NCBI RefSeq assembly: GCF_024346755.1
Contig: NZ_AP024862.1
Span: 806,001 to 870,000, forward strand
From: Vibrio aerogenes
Lineage (GTDB): Bacteria; Pseudomonadota; Gammaproteobacteria; Enterobacterales; Vibrionaceae
Reading direction: 5' to 3'
Length of the DNA stretch: 64,000 nt
Shown: positions 36,428-46,678 of the stretch, one piece after another
How the letters are laid out: each line of letters opens with the position of its first letter
Numbering within the stretch: the first letter of the stretch is position 1
The notes under the pieces: model-generated
What the model was told of the DNA's origin: nothing
The model's database searches: none
The model's input: only the letters and a program-made list of their open reading frames with translations
Position numbers and translations under genes: made by a program

Positions 36428-37378
36428 ATGAGCAACAAATTAGATCAACTCCGTCAATACACAACTGTAGTCGCTGATACCGGCGAAATAGACGCCATCA
36501 AAAAATACCAGCCTCAAGATGCAACAACAAACCCATCACTGATTTTGAAAGCCGCTCAGTTGCCTGAATATGCCCCTTTTATTCAGCAGGCCATCACCTA
36601 TGCTCAATCTCAGAGCAACGAGAAATCTCAGCAGCTGGAAGATACCTGCGACATGCTGGCTGTGACGATTGGTAAAGAAATACTGAAAACTATTCCTGGC
36701 CGTATTTCTACTGAGGTAGATGCGCGTCTGTCTTTCGATACTGAAAAAACAATTGAAAAAGCACGGAAACTCATCCGCCTCTACAATGAAGCAGGGATTC
36801 AGAACGATCGGATTCTGATCAAGATTGCATCAACCTGGGAAGGGATTCGTGCGGCTGAAGTCCTCGAGAAAGAAGGGATTAACTGTAACCTGACACTGTT
36901 GTTCTCATTTGCACAGGCACGAGCCTGTGCTGAAGCCGGCGCTTATCTGATTTCGCCGTTTGTTGGCCGGATTATGGACTGGTACAAAGCAAAAGAAGGC
37001 CGTGACTTTGCAGCAGATGAAGATCCGGGTGTATTGTCAGTCACTAAGATTTACAACTATTACAAAACCTATGGTTACAGCACCGTCGTCATGGGCGCCA
37101 GCTTCCGTAATACAGGAGAAATTCTGGAACTTGCCGGGTGTGACCGTTTAACAATCAGTCCGCAGCTATTACAGGCACTGGAAGAAGCTGAAGGAACGGT
37201 TGAGAAAAAACTACGCCCTGCAACTGAAACCCAGCCAGCACCTGCAGCAATGACACACGCTGAATTTTTGTGGGAGCACAATCAGGATGCAATGGCCGTG
37301 GAAAAACTGGCTGAAGGGATTCGCAACTTCGCCATTGATCAGGGCAAACTGGAAACCATGATCAAAGAACAACTATAA
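36428..37378 (+). CDS. tal: Transaldolase
   Basis: Pentose phosphate pathway enzyme moving a three-carbon unit from sedoheptulose 7-phosphate to glyceraldehyde 3-phosphate. The protein has 316 residues, normal for TalB. The Schiff-base lysine is Lys132 in [13 protein letters not shown]. The signatures [12 protein letters not shown] (near residue 32) and [12 protein letters not shown] are intact. Followed by a hairpin and then tkt 108 bp downstream, so the two are probably one operon with partial termination between them. Confidence 0.97.
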   Translation: MSNKLDQLRQYTTVVADTGEIDAIKKYQPQDATTNPSLILKAAQLPEYAPFIQQAITYAQSQSNEKSQQLEDTCDMLAVTIGKEILKTIPGRISTEVDARLSFDTEKTIEKARKLIRLYNEAGIQNDRILIKIASTWEGIRAAEVLEKEGINCNLTLLFSFAQARACAEAGAYLISPFVGRIMDWYKAKEGRDFAADEDPGVLSVTKIYNYYKTYGYSTVVMGASFRNTGEILELAGCDRLTISPQLLQALEEAEGTVEKKLRPATETQPAPAAMTHAEFLWEHNQDAMAVEKLAEGIRNFAIDQGKLETMIKEQL

Positions 37379-37388
37379 AAACCGGACT

Positions 37389-37411
37389 AAGAGGACGCAC
37401 AGCGTCCTCTT
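37389..37411 (+). terminator. Intercistronic hairpin between tal and tkt
   Basis: Perfect 10-bp stem AAGAGGACGC (37389-37398) and GCGTCCTCTT (37402-37411) with a 3-base loop. The following sequence is not a clean T-run, so it may act as attenuator or mRNA-stability element rather than full stop. Confidence 0.6.
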
Positions 37412-37486
37412 CTGCTTTATTCAGTCACGTTATCATTCAATAACCGTGATTCAATCACTCTGACTCAATTTTTATCTGGACTTATT

Positions 37487-39484
37487 ATGGAACGTAAATA
37501 TCTTGCTAATGCAATTCGTGCACTGAGCATGGATGGTGTTCAACAGGCTAATTCCGGCCACCCTGGTGCCCCAATGGGGATGGCGGATATTGCAGAAGTG
37601 CTCTGGCGCTCTCACCTCAATCATAACCCGCAAAACCCCGACTGGGCTGACCGTGACCGGTTTGTTTTATCCAATGGTCATGGCTCTATGCTGATTTATT
37701 CATTGCTGCATCTGACGGGGTATGATCTGCCAATTGAAGAGCTGAAAAACTTCCGTCAGCTTCACTCAAAAACACCGGGTCACCCGGAATATGGTTACAC
37801 CGCGGGTGTTGAAACCACCACAGGTCCGCTGGGTCAGGGCATTACCAATGCGGTTGGGATGGCACTGGCTGAAAAAGCACTGGCTGCGCAGTTTAACCGT
37901 GAAAACCACGACATTGTTGACCACTACACCTACGCTTTCTTAGGTGATGGCTGTCTGATGGAAGGGATTTCTCATGAAGCCTGCTCGCTGGCGGGAACCC
38001 TTGGACTGGGCAAACTGATCGCATTCTGGGATGACAATGGCATTTCGATTGATGGTCATGTCGAAGGCTGGTTCAGCGACGATACACCCAAACGGTTTGA
38101 AGCCTACGGCTGGCATGTCATCCCGGCGGTTGACGGCCACGATCCGGAAGCGATTGATGCCGCAATTCAGGCCGCAAAAGCGGAAACAGGGCGCCCAACC
38201 CTGATCTGTGCGAAAACAATTATTGGCTTCGGCTCGCCGAATAAATCCGGCTCTCATGATTGTCATGGTGCACCGCTGGGTCATGATGAAGTCGCAGCAG
38301 CCCGTGAATTCCTTGGCTGGGAACATGGTCCTTTTGATATTCCTGCCGATGTGTATGAAGCATGGGATGCGAAAGCAAGCGGCGCAGCCAAAGAATCAGC
38401 CTGGCAGGAAAAACTGGCCGCTTATGAAGCAGCACATCCGGAGCTGGCGGCCGAATTCAAGCGCCGGGTCAGCGGTGAACTGCCTGCAGCATGGGAAGAG
38501 AAAGCCAGCGCAATCATTGCAGATTTGCAGGCGAACCCAGCGAATATCGCTTCACGTAAAGCGTCTCAGAATGCCCTGGAAGCCTTGGGCAAACTGCTGC
38601 CTGAATTGATGGGCGGCTCAGCGGATTTGGCACCATCAAATCTGACCATGTGGTCTGGTTCGAAATCACTGACGGCTGACGATGCATCCGGGAACTACAT
38701 TCATTACGGTGTGCGTGAATTTGGCATGACGGCAATCATCAACGGGATTGCGCTGCATGGTGGTTTCATTCCTTATGGCGCCACTTTCCTGATGTTTATG
38801 GAATACGCCCGCAATGCGATGCGGATGGCTGCACTGATGAAAGTGCAAAACATTCAGGTTTATACCCATGACTCGATTGGTCTGGGTGAAGATGGCCCGA
38901 CGCACCAGCCGGTTGAACAAATCGCTTCGCTGCGTTTAACACCGAATATGAGTACATGGCGTCCGTGTGATCAGGTGGAATCTGCGATGGCATGGAAACT
39001 GGCGATTGAGCGTCAGGACGGTCCGACGTCACTGATTTTCTCGCGTCAGAATCTGGCTCAGCAAGCGCGGACAGCGGCACAGGTGGCTGATATCGCCAAA
39101 GGGGGTTATATCCTGAAAGACTGTGCGGGGACACCGGAACTGATCCTGATTGCGACTGGCTCTGAAGTGGAACTGGCAGTTCAGGCTGCGGCTGTATTAA
39201 CAGAAGAAGGCAAGCAGGTGCGTGTGGTTTCTATGCCGGCCACTGACGTGTTCGACAAACAGGATGCAGCGTATCGTGAATCCGTTCTGCCTTCGGCAGT
39301 GACAGCCCGTGTAGCAATTGAAGCAGGTATTGCGGACTACTGGTATAAGTATACCGGCCTGAACGGTCAGGTGATTGGTATGCACAGCTTCGGTGAATCA
39401 GCGCCGGCTGGCGAGCTGTTCAAGCTGTTTGGCTTTACGGTTGACAATGTGGTTGAGGTGGCGAAGTCGGTGTTGCGCGCCTGA
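37487..39484 (+). CDS. tkt: Transketolase
   Basis: Thiamine-diphosphate enzyme exchanging two-carbon units in the pentose phosphate pathway. The protein has 665 residues, normal for TktA/TktB. The N-terminal signature is [30 protein letters not shown]. The thiamine-binding motif starts at GDGCLMEG (near residue 155) and ends around DDNGISIDG. The transketolase signature [12 protein letters not shown] is at about residues 466-477. GC content is higher than in the surrounding accessory genes, with strong codon bias, suggesting high expression. Linked to tal and the divergent SorC regulator. Confidence 0.97.
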   Translation: MERKYLANAIRALSMDGVQQANSGHPGAPMGMADIAEVLWRSHLNHNPQNPDWADRDRFVLSNGHGSMLIYSLLHLTGYDLPIEELKNFRQLHSKTPGHPEYGYTAGVETTTGPLGQGITNAVGMALAEKALAAQFNRENHDIVDHYTYAFLGDGCLMEGISHEACSLAGTLGLGKLIAFWDDNGISIDGHVEGWFSDDTPKRFEAYGWHVIPAVDGHDPEAIDAAIQAAKAETGRPTLICAKTIIGFGSPNKSGSHDCHGAPLGHDEVAAAREFLGWEHGPFDIPADVYEAWDAKASGAAKESAWQEKLAAYEAAHPELAAEFKRRVSGELPAAWEEKASAIIADLQANPANIASRKASQNALEALGKLLPELMGGSADLAPSNLTMWSGSKSLTADDASGNYIHYGVREFGMTAIINGIALHGGFIPYGATFLMFMEYARNAMRMAALMKVQNIQVYTHDSIGLGEDGPTHQPVEQIASLRLTPNMSTWRPCDQVESAMAWKLAIERQDGPTSLIFSRQNLAQQARTAAQVADIAKGGYILKDCAGTPELILIATGSEVELAVQAAAVLTEEGKQVRVVSMPATDVFDKQDAAYRESVLPSAVTARVAIEAGIADYWYKYTGLNGQVIGMHSFGESAPAGELFKLFGFTVDNVVEVAKSVLRA

Positions 39485-39532
39485 TTTCGAATATTTTCTC
39501 ACGTTTTCCCAACTAAAATGTTTTCCCTACTC

Positions 39533-39563
39533 AAACGCCAGCTCAAATTGCTGGCGTTTTTCT
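39533..39563. terminator. Bidirectional terminator between tkt and the OmpA-type lipoprotein gene
   Basis: AAACGCCAGC (39533-39542) pairs with GCTGGCGTTT (39550-39559), loop of seven, followed by TTC on the plus strand and preceded by A-rich sequence. Confidence 0.88.
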
Positions 39564-39590
39564 TGATCAAAATTTATCCCGGAAGGTCTG

Positions 39591-40238
39591 CTAAGAAGGC
39601 AAAATGAAAAACAGCTCAACCCGACGGTTACACGCTTTCCCCTGACGGGTTTGGTTTGAACATGCAGGAACCACGGCCCCATAACCCCGCGTATAAATTG
39701 AATCCACAAACACCCGGCCACTCACCAGCAAAGCTTTTACTGAATCAGCCCTTTTCTTCGACAACTGTTCGTTCAGCCGGGTGCTGCCCATATCATCCGT
39801 ATGACCGTCAATCACAACTTCTAAATCACGGGAGGCTTCTGTCTCAAGATAACGACGAATTTTGCCTAACCACATTCTGGAACTCACAGAGACTCTGCTG
39901 GACCCTGTTTCAAACTTAATCGTTCTCTTGACACGGATAATCAGATACTTGCCCGGCAACACTTCATAATCAATACCGTTTGCGCTCAAAAACTCTTCCA
40001 GCTGCAAATAGCTTTGTGTCTGCATACGACGCTGCATTGTCGTCGTCCGGGAAGAAGCATTCCCAACCTGTGTTGCCTCCGATGCATCAGATGCACGTCC
40101 CCAATCCGGGTATCTGACATCCCGGTCTGTTTTTGGTGCGGTATTCAATAAATTATCATCAAATAATCGTTCAGTTGATACTAACGTCCCGCATCCTGAA
40201 AGAAATAAAGTTAAAAGAAGACATGTTATATACTTCAT
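39591..40238 (-). CDS. OmpA-family outer-membrane lipoprotein
   Basis: Protein of 215 residues with a lipoprotein signal (CLLLTLFLSGCGTL). The C-terminal half is an OmpA-like peptidoglycan-binding domain: VVIDGHTDDMGSTRLNEQLSKKRADSVKALLVSGRV carries the conserved NxxLSxxRAxxV core, with the last strand RRVELFFILPS. The middle segment has an MxxRR-rich stretch of no known role. It probably anchors the outer membrane to the cell wall. Single gene facing tkt. Similar lipoproteins accompany various secretion or motility systems, but none is nearby. Confidence 0.88.
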   Translation of the reverse strand: MKYITCLLLTLFLSGCGTLVSTERLFDDNLLNTAPKTDRDVRYPDWGRASDASEATQVGNASSRTTTMQRRMQTQSYLQLEEFLSANGIDYEVLPGKYLIIRVKRTIKFETGSSRVSVSSRMWLGKIRRYLETEASRDLEVVIDGHTDDMGSTRLNEQLSKKRADSVKALLVSGRVFVDSIYTRGYGAVVPACSNQTRQGKACNRRVELFFILPS

Positions 40239-40463
40239 TATTCTGCCACTTGTTCACCTGATATCATCCAAGTTATCGGCTAACTTACGGAAACTTTAAG
40301 ATTATCGCTTATTCATTAGACTATTGTAGACAGTATCGCATCAGAAATATTGCCAATCCTGTTAATATTCTGTCCAATATCCCATATCCGGGTATATCCA
40401 AACAAACACAGCGCCCTTCCCCTCATCCGGCGCCGTAACAACTAATTGACTGAGGAACCATTC

Positions 40464-40940
40464 ATGGAGAATAACTATATTTTTGCCGTATTGCTGTTTA
40501 TCTTTGCCGGCATTCTGTTTTATACCAATCACCGACGGCATAAAATCGCTAAAGAGCATATTGAGGAAGGCTCAGAATTCCTGGAAAAAAATGCCAAAGA
40601 AGAGGGAGTGATAACCACCAAGAGCGGTTTGCAGTATCTGATCCTTGAAGAAGGCACCGGTGAAAATCATCCGACACTGTCGAACAAAGTCAAAGTGCAT
40701 TACGAAGGCAAGCTGATCAATGGTGAAGTTTTTAACAGCTCTTATACACGAAACCAGCCAATCGATTTTGGGGTGAAACAGGTTATTTCCGGTTGGCAGG
40801 AAGGATTGCAATTGATGGTAGTGGGACAGAAGGCCCGTTTTTATATCCCTTACAAACTCGCTTATGGACTGCGTAAGGTTGGCAAAATACCACCAGGCTC
40901 TTGCCTTATTTTTGAAATCAAACTTCTTGAAATTCATTAA
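40464..40940 (+). CDS. Membrane-anchored FKBP-type peptidyl-prolyl isomerase
   Basis: Peptidyl-prolyl cis-trans isomerase of 158 residues. Start at the ATG at 40464, 7 bp after GAGGA; an upstream TTG gives a worse match. A single membrane helix (YIFAVLLFIFAGILFYTN, residues 4-21) is followed by a basic stretch RRHKIAKEH and, from about residue 55, one FKBP domain. Conserved residues are seen in VKVHYEGKLINGEVFNSSY, VISGWQEGLQLM and the end PPGSCLIFEIKLLEI. The positive-inside rule around RRHK suggests that the catalytic domain faces the cytoplasm, which is unusual for anchored FKBPs. The topology is inference. Confidence 0.9.
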   Translation: MENNYIFAVLLFIFAGILFYTNHRRHKIAKEHIEEGSEFLEKNAKEEGVITTKSGLQYLILEEGTGENHPTLSNKVKVHYEGKLINGEVFNSSYTRNQPIDFGVKQVISGWQEGLQLMVVGQKARFYIPYKLAYGLRKVGKIPPGSCLIFEIKLLEIH

Positions 40941-41024
40941 GTTTATCACGCTCATCCGAAGAGGCGGTCACTGCCAAAAGACTTATCACCGCCCCTGAGA
41001 AAAAGAAGTGACATCAGAGAAGTG

Positions 41025-41051
41025 AAAGACCTGCCGGAAAGCAGGTCTTTT
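41025..41051. terminator. Bidirectional terminator between the FKBP and alpha-amylase genes
   Basis: AAAGACCTGC (41025-41034) and GCAGGTCTTT (41041-41050) around the loop CGGAAA, with a short T-run on the plus strand. Confidence 0.85.
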
Positions 41052-41097
41052 CGCCGGAAACCGGCAGGATTGTCAGCGATTCGTGTAAAAATCTGGA

Positions 41098-43749
41098 TCA
41101 ACGTAAATATTTACCATCCGTACCAATTTTTCCCGGACCGTCCAGCACATAAATCCCGGCACTGTCACTTTTCACGGTAAAACTCAGCGTCCCATTCGTC
41201 ACCGTAATTGCATGTCCTGTTACCGCATCAGTATAAGTGCCATTACGAACATCATTCACGGTGATAGTTTGCTCTCCGGCATTTGCCAGACCGATCACCG
41301 CATAGCTCTGTCCATGATTATAATCCCGGACATAACTCATGCCGCTGCCCCATTCACTGACCTGAGTCGTCGGTGCTTTTTGCAGAGCAGGAATCGCATG
41401 ACGAATCTGGTTCAGACGCTGAATGTGCTGGTATAAAGGGTGACTTTGAGTCTGCTGAATATTATCAAGATAATCCCCGTAATAAGCCCGGCCTGTCATA
41501 TCCAGCGTATCATTATTTCCGGAAATATCCTGAGGCTTACCGCCCTGAAACATCACTTCTTCCCCGTAATACAATGTCGGGATGCCCCGGATTGTCCACA
41601 TGAAGTTATAAGCCACGGCGGCGTTACCTTCTTCTCCCCCGTAACGATATTTAAAATCATTGTCCGGGCCAACGTCATGATTTTGGAAGAAGGTGACCAG
41701 TTTGGTCGCATCACCGTAGACCCAGTCCCAGCCGAGTATACTGCCTAACCCACCAAAACTGCCTTTGGTCAGGTTGTCACGAAATGTAGAAAACAGTGGA
41801 AAATCCAGTACAGATAAACCAGAGTCACCTCCGCCAGACGGATTCGATGGGTCAGACGTCGTTCTGGTATACCACCATGGCCGAATGACTGCTGAAGCAT
41901 TGTCATTGCCTAGTTCAGAACCAAATCCGGCACCTTTTACCAAATCTTCACCAAAAACAAATAATCCGGGCTTGTAAGCTTTCCAGTCATTGACATATTC
42001 AAGCACCTCATTGCGTTCAATATGCTTGAGTGTATCCAGACGGATCGCATCAATTCCCATATCGAGGTACTTGTGAATCGCACCGTTGATATAGTCTTTC
42101 ACATTCTGGTTTTCAGTTGCCAAATCAATACAGTCACCCGCCATATGTTTGTTATGCAGTGATTCCGGATTTTCCCAGTCACCACCAGACATAAAACCAT
42201 CCTGATGATACCACTTTGGATCCAGATTCTGCGCATCAATACCAAAGAAACGATTTGGGTTATATCCGGCCTTGGGTACCGTTTCCCCTGTTACCGGATC
42301 AACCAAGGGCTTGATACCTTCCGGATCAGAGGCATGACGCTCTTTAAACCAGTCGGGCGCAACACTGTTATCATTATCATCCCGGTTCGCTGACTGATAA
42401 TCTCCCAGATTGCCGAAGTATGGGTCATTGCTGATACTGCCCTGCTCGCTTCCTGCCGGGACATAGTATTTCACCGGCAGATGATTAATCCAGACCTGAT
42501 CCCGTAATCCATACTGACTGGAATGATTAATCACCACGTCCTGAATCACCTTCAAACCCTTTTCATGCGCGGCATTGATAAAATCCTGATAAGTCACATT
42601 ATCTGACTCCAGCCGGGGATCAACACGATAGAAGTCATAAGCATGATAGCCGTGATAATCCAAACCTGAACGGTTTTCTACCGGTGGCGTTATCCAGATG
42701 GCTGTAAAGCCAAGGTCTTTGATATAATCCAGATGGTTAATCAACCCCTTAAAATCTCCCCGCCACTGCGGATCACCGATTTTAATCCGGTCCCGGTTGT
42801 AGTAATTATTACTGCTGTCACCGTCATAAAAACGGGCTGTCAGCAGAAAATAAATCGTTTCTTCACGGAAGTCACCGGATACCGGCACTGAACCAATGTA
42901 ATAACTGAAACTTTGCTGCTGCTGATTACCGCTGGCATCGACGGCCAGTGTTTTAATGACCAGATCTGCACTGTTACCATTATCATTGGCAGCCAGTGTC
43001 TCTCCCTGATATTTTGCAGACTGGGTTGTTGGTACGGAACCATCCGTTGTGTAATACAATATGGGGGCATCATCCTGATCATCGGAGACAGATAAGGTGA
43101 CAGACTGACTGTCAGTATAGTTTCCGGCAGCAGGGCTTGCTGTCACAATCGGGGCCTGTGTATCCTCACCATGACTACCTTCTTTGACAGCGGTTACTTT
43201 ATTGGTCTGGGTATCGATGCAGATGTGATAAGTCGTATTTGCCTCGACCCGGTAATCTTCTGATGGATAAGATGTTTTCCAATCACCATAGCGATCAATC
43301 TTAAAGCGGGGGTCATCACTGCCAAATGGCTGATCCAGACAATAATTCACACCATCTGAAGTCAACATTGCTGTCGTCTGCCATTGATTGGGGGTGCCAC
43401 GGAAAAACCATTCATTCTCGCTGGTATCATCCTGACACTGACTGACTGATTCTACATCAATCGAATGTGTATCAGCAGAAAACGTAATCAGATAACTCTG
43501 ATTTGCATCGACCTGATAATCACTCGCCGGATAGCTTTCATTCCAGTCACCATTTTTATCAATCTTGAATCTGGGGCCGCCATTGTTATCACCTGCCGTA
43601 AATTTCTGACAAGTCTGATATTGTGTATTGCTCACCCCGGTCAGTGCTGTCGCCCCCCACTCATTGGGAGTGCCACGAAAAAACCATTCAGCCTGAGTCA
43701 CGGTACTGATTGCAGTCAGTCCGAGCAGAGTCAGAGGTAAAATTTTCAT
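41098..43749 (-). CDS. Extracellular alpha-amylase (GH13) with two N-terminal repeat modules
   Basis: Secreted starch-degrading enzyme of about 883 residues. The ATG at 43749 (MKILPLTLLG) has AAAGGA upstream and is followed by a signal peptide ending TVTQA. Two related modules of about 85 residues follow, each beginning EWFFRGTPN and containing PRFKID-GDW-SYP; they are probably starch-binding. A beta-sandwich with YYTTDGSVPTT (about 210-310) leads to the GH13 barrel. The nucleophile is Asp572 in IRLDTLKH, the acid/base Glu601 in VFGEDLV, and the transition-state Asp692 in QNHDVGPD. The C-terminal beta domain ends in VLDGPGKIG. It is a single-gene unit. Whether it is a liquefying or maltogenic type cannot be read from sequence. 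Confidence 0.94.
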   Translation of the reverse strand: MKILPLTLLGLTAISTVTQAEWFFRGTPNEWGATALTGVSNTQYQTCQKFTAGDNNGGPRFKIDKNGDWNESYPASDYQVDANQSYLITFSADTHSIDVESVSQCQDDTSENEWFFRGTPNQWQTTAMLTSDGVNYCLDQPFGSDDPRFKIDRYGDWKTSYPSEDYRVEANTTYHICIDTQTNKVTAVKEGSHGEDTQAPIVTASPAAGNYTDSQSVTLSVSDDQDDAPILYYTTDGSVPTTQSAKYQGETLAANDNGNSADLVIKTLAVDASGNQQQQSFSYYIGSVPVSGDFREETIYFLLTARFYDGDSSNNYYNRDRIKIGDPQWRGDFKGLINHLDYIKDLGFTAIWITPPVENRSGLDYHGYHAYDFYRVDPRLESDNVTYQDFINAAHEKGLKVIQDVVINHSSQYGLRDQVWINHLPVKYYVPAGSEQGSISNDPYFGNLGDYQSANRDDNDNSVAPDWFKERHASDPEGIKPLVDPVTGETVPKAGYNPNRFFGIDAQNLDPKWYHQDGFMSGGDWENPESLHNKHMAGDCIDLATENQNVKDYINGAIHKYLDMGIDAIRLDTLKHIERNEVLEYVNDWKAYKPGLFVFGEDLVKGAGFGSELGNDNASAVIRPWWYTRTTSDPSNPSGGGDSGLSVLDFPLFSTFRDNLTKGSFGGLGSILGWDWVYGDATKLVTFFQNHDVGPDNDFKYRYGGEEGNAAVAYNFMWTIRGIPTLYYGEEVMFQGGKPQDISGNNDTLDMTGRAYYGDYLDNIQQTQSHPLYQHIQRLNQIRHAIPALQKAPTTQVSEWGSGMSYVRDYNHGQSYAVIGLANAGEQTITVNDVRNGTYTDAVTGHAITVTNGTLSFTVKSDSAGIYVLDGPGKIGTDGKYLR

Positions 43750-44255
43750 AAAATTATCCTTTCGCCAAAGCTGGCCTGACATTTCATCGTTTACCTCCGG
43801 CAACCAACCTCAGCTCAGCCCAGCTATTTCTCATAACGTTGATTTCTCATAAAGTTGTTTTCATTTGTCCGGTAAGTTATGCCGCGGACAGCTCAAGCAT
43901 ATAACGCCATCTCTTAAAAAAAATGCCGGATTTCAATCAAATAGCCAAATTGGGACAAGTGAAACGTATTGCGTTAAATCAGGCAGAATACAAAGGGTGA
44001 CCAATGAATTATTTTGTAGGGATAGCAGAAAAGTTCAGACAGAAAGCCCGTGAAGATCATTTAACGTAAGATTGTGAGCAGGCCTGTCTTCAGTTTAACA
44101 ACTTAAACCACATCTGATCAGACCAGTCACGCTGTCCTTTGTCAGAGGAATTCGGTTATATTAACAACAGAAACAATACTACACCTGGTATTTGTTATAC
44201 AGATATCAGAATCTGTGCCTATATTTTAAGCTGATGTAACCAGAGGTGGATTCAT
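43750..44255. promoter_or_regulatory. Intergenic region between the alpha-amylase and EAL genes
   Basis: 506 bp containing both divergent promoters. The only symmetrical element I see is GTTTAA-CAAC-TTAAAC (44093-44108). A 62-codon open frame at 43865 lacks a ribosome site and similarity to anything known. Confidence 0.4.
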
Positions 44256-45905
44256 ATGAATAACGATGCAAGCAGTATTATTCAGTTTATGACCGTCAAT
44301 GACAAGAGGCGCCTCTCGGCCATTCAAATTGCCATTGTTTGTCTGATCACTTGTGTACTGAGTCTCATCTCCTCTCATTTGCTGGTTATCTATTTAGATA
44401 AACCGTCGCTGGATAATTATTTAGATGAACGGTTTAAACTCTCCAGGCGCATCATCTTTCAGGTTGAACGAAGTTTCAAACGGATAGAAAAAAGTGAAGC
44501 AATGCCCTGTCAGGAAGCAGACCTTGCCCAATTCCGCTCATTGATCAAAGACTACATTTACATCAGCGATATTGGCAGAATAGCAGGTCATCAGGTTCAA
44601 TGCAGTATTTTAGAAACTCAACCATTTTCCCTTGACCGCACAAATCGTTCCGGGAATTTCGGCCACCAGACATATAGCTTAAATTTTGAACGTCATTTGC
44701 AGGTCAGGCACAGCGATCTGGCATTTGTGAATCACGACATCATCGTATTTATTGATAAAGCTTACACCGCAGATATTGAGCTCAGCGCAATGAAAAAAGA
44801 TGGTATTGGTACAATTATTCACAATGAAGATAAGGAAAATATTTACAGAATTTTTGGTGATATTAATAATACGATTGCCAAAAAGGCACTGGCTCACAAA
44901 TCATCCTGGATTGATTACTTTCCACATGGTCATGCAATGATTACTGAAACCCGGTGTAGTTCATTATTCCATATCTGTACCACGGTGGTAGACACACAAA
45001 CAGGCCTTTTCAGTATGACCAAAACGGCTGTCGTTATGTCGCTGACAATCGGTCTGTTTGCCGGATTACTGATTTGTTATATTGGCTGGCTCAGTAAAAC
45101 CGGACTCAATGGTTTTGTCAGACAACTCAGAACCGCTATCAACAAGAAGCACATTTCGGTTGTATACCAGCCGCAATATAAACTGAGCGATCATTCGGTA
45201 GTTGGCATTGAAGTTCTGGCAAGGTGGCGCAGTAAATTCTACGGTTATGTACCCCCGGATATTTTTATCCAGTTATGCGAAATGAACCATTTGATAGATG
45301 ACTTAACCAAAGTCGTCATAGAAAAATCATTTGCAGAGCTTTCTGAATTACTGGAACAGAATACAGCCTTAACCGCCTCAGTAAACGTCGCATCGTCATC
45401 GCTGATGAATCCTGAACTCAGACAATATCTGGATCAGGAAATAGCCAAATACAAATTTAATCCTTGTCAGATAATGCTTGAGATTACAGAAAGAACATCA
45501 GGCAAGCCGGAACCCATGATGGAAGCGATTAAGCACCTGAAAGAAAGTGGCTACAGAATATCCATTGATGATTTCGGAACCGGCATGTCCAATTTATCCG
45601 GAATAAGCTTGCTCAACCCGGATGAAGTGAAAGTTGATAAAATGTTTACTCTGTCTATTTCAACCAACTCTATCGCCAATAACGTCCTGGAAAATATTAT
45701 CGACTTTCTCTCCGGACTGGATGTCAAAAAAGTATTCGAAGGTGTGGAAACAGAATCCCAGTGTAAATTCCTGACCCATAAAATTCCCGGCGCCTACGGC
45801 CAGGGCTATTATTTCAGTAAACCTGTTTCAATCGAACAATTAAGACATCTTACTGTTTGTCATCCGCCGAACGTAAAGCACAATGAATCCATTGCACAAC
45901 AATAA
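44256..45905 (+). CDS. CSS-motif EAL-domain c-di-GMP phosphodiesterase
   Basis: Inner-membrane phosphodiesterase that hydrolyses cyclic di-GMP, 549 residues. Helix 1 is at about 24-46 and helix 2 at about 260-280 (VVMSLTIGLFAGLLICYIGWL). Between them is a periplasmic CSS-type sensor with paired cysteines (AMPCQEAD and HQVQCSIL), a redox-sensing arrangement known from E. coli PdeB/PdeC-type proteins. The EAL domain starts near residue 300. The motif is EVLAR rather than EALLR, still with the metal-binding Glu near residue 318. IDDFGTGMSNLSG and the lysine in DEVKVDKMF are intact, so it is probably active. The 3' end overlaps the convergent Cache-only gene by 66 bp. Confidence 0.93.
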   Translation: MNNDASSIIQFMTVNDKRRLSAIQIAIVCLITCVLSLISSHLLVIYLDKPSLDNYLDERFKLSRRIIFQVERSFKRIEKSEAMPCQEADLAQFRSLIKDYIYISDIGRIAGHQVQCSILETQPFSLDRTNRSGNFGHQTYSLNFERHLQVRHSDLAFVNHDIIVFIDKAYTADIELSAMKKDGIGTIIHNEDKENIYRIFGDINNTIAKKALAHKSSWIDYFPHGHAMITETRCSSLFHICTTVVDTQTGLFSMTKTAVVMSLTIGLFAGLLICYIGWLSKTGLNGFVRQLRTAINKKHISVVYQPQYKLSDHSVVGIEVLARWRSKFYGYVPPDIFIQLCEMNHLIDDLTKVVIEKSFAELSELLEQNTALTASVNVASSSLMNPELRQYLDQEIAKYKFNPCQIMLEITERTSGKPEPMMEAIKHLKESGYRISIDDFGTGMSNLSGISLLNPDEVKVDKMFTLSISTNSIANNVLENIIDFLSGLDVKKVFEGVETESQCKFLTHKIPGAYGQGYYFSKPVSIEQLRHLTVCHPPNVKHNESIAQQ

Positions 45906-46460
45906 ACCAGCAACCGGGATAATCATCAGATACATCGTTTTTTCCATAATCTGATACCTGTCGATGTAACTGCCATAGCCCACAACCCACTTCCATGGTT
46001 TCAGCAACATAATACCGTTAATTTTGACCTGTAACTCGTCAGTCACCGGATTCAAATTAAGCCGGGTTTCAAAAAATAAGTCATGCGATTCAAGTTGGTT
46101 CAAGTGCCGGAGATATGAATTCTGAAATTGCCCAACAACACTGTCTCTGGGATGAACTCTGGCAATTGCATTATGATCATTCGCCCAAAAATACAAATCT
46201 CCGGAATGAAAACCTTCAAGATAGTTGATAATTTTTTGCTCAGCAATTTTTCGGGCTTCAGGACTGCCCTGATCAGATTGATGGATAATCAACTCGGCGT
46301 GATGATGCACCATATCAAGAATATTGCCGATTTCACCTTTTTTGGATTCAATATAGATCTTGTGTACCTGTTCCTCGGTGAAGTAATACAAGGCAACAAC
46401 AAACACCAACTGAAATATGAACCATAAAAACAGAAACTGATGACTTTTATGAATTGACAT
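45840..46460 (-). CDS. Cache-domain membrane protein without signalling output
   Basis: Protein of about 206 residues from the ATG at 46460 (an upstream ATG at 46475 is possible). One helix (FLFLWFIFQLVFVVALYYF, about 8-26), a periplasmic single-Cache sensor with the hallmark FWANDHNAIARVHPRDSVVGQ and WKWVVGYGSYID, then a second helix (MIIPVAGLLLCNGFIVLYV) ending in a short basic tail. Such sensors are normally fused to chemoreceptor, kinase or GGDEF modules; here there is none. It might deliver its signal through a partner or be a truncated receptor. The gene is convergent with the EAL gene and overlaps it by 66 bp. Confidence 0.82.
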   Translation of the reverse strand: MSIHKSHQFLFLWFIFQLVFVVALYYFTEEQVHKIYIESKKGEIGNILDMVHHHAELIIHQSDQGSPEARKIAEQKIINYLEGFHSGDLYFWANDHNAIARVHPRDSVVGQFQNSYLRHLNQLESHDLFFETRLNLNPVTDELQVKINGIMLLKPWKWVVGYGSYIDRYQIMEKTMYLMIIPVAGLLLCNGFIVLYVRRMTNSKMS

Positions 46461-46678
46461 TATCCGCCTGCACATTGACCCGAATTAATTAATTTATAGT
46501 ATACATTTCAGAAGGATACATAGATTTAAAGAACGGATATGAATAAAGTGTGATTTATCCCACCTTAATATGACAGATCAGTCAATTAACATATACTTAA
46601 TCAATCTTATAACTGCTAAGCCATTAAAATGGAAGTTTTTTGCTATTTTTTAACAAAATAAATACAACAGCTCAGAAT

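Noticed and set aside
43865..44053. A 62-codon open frame before the EAL gene
   Set aside because: No ribosome site, no recognisable protein features.
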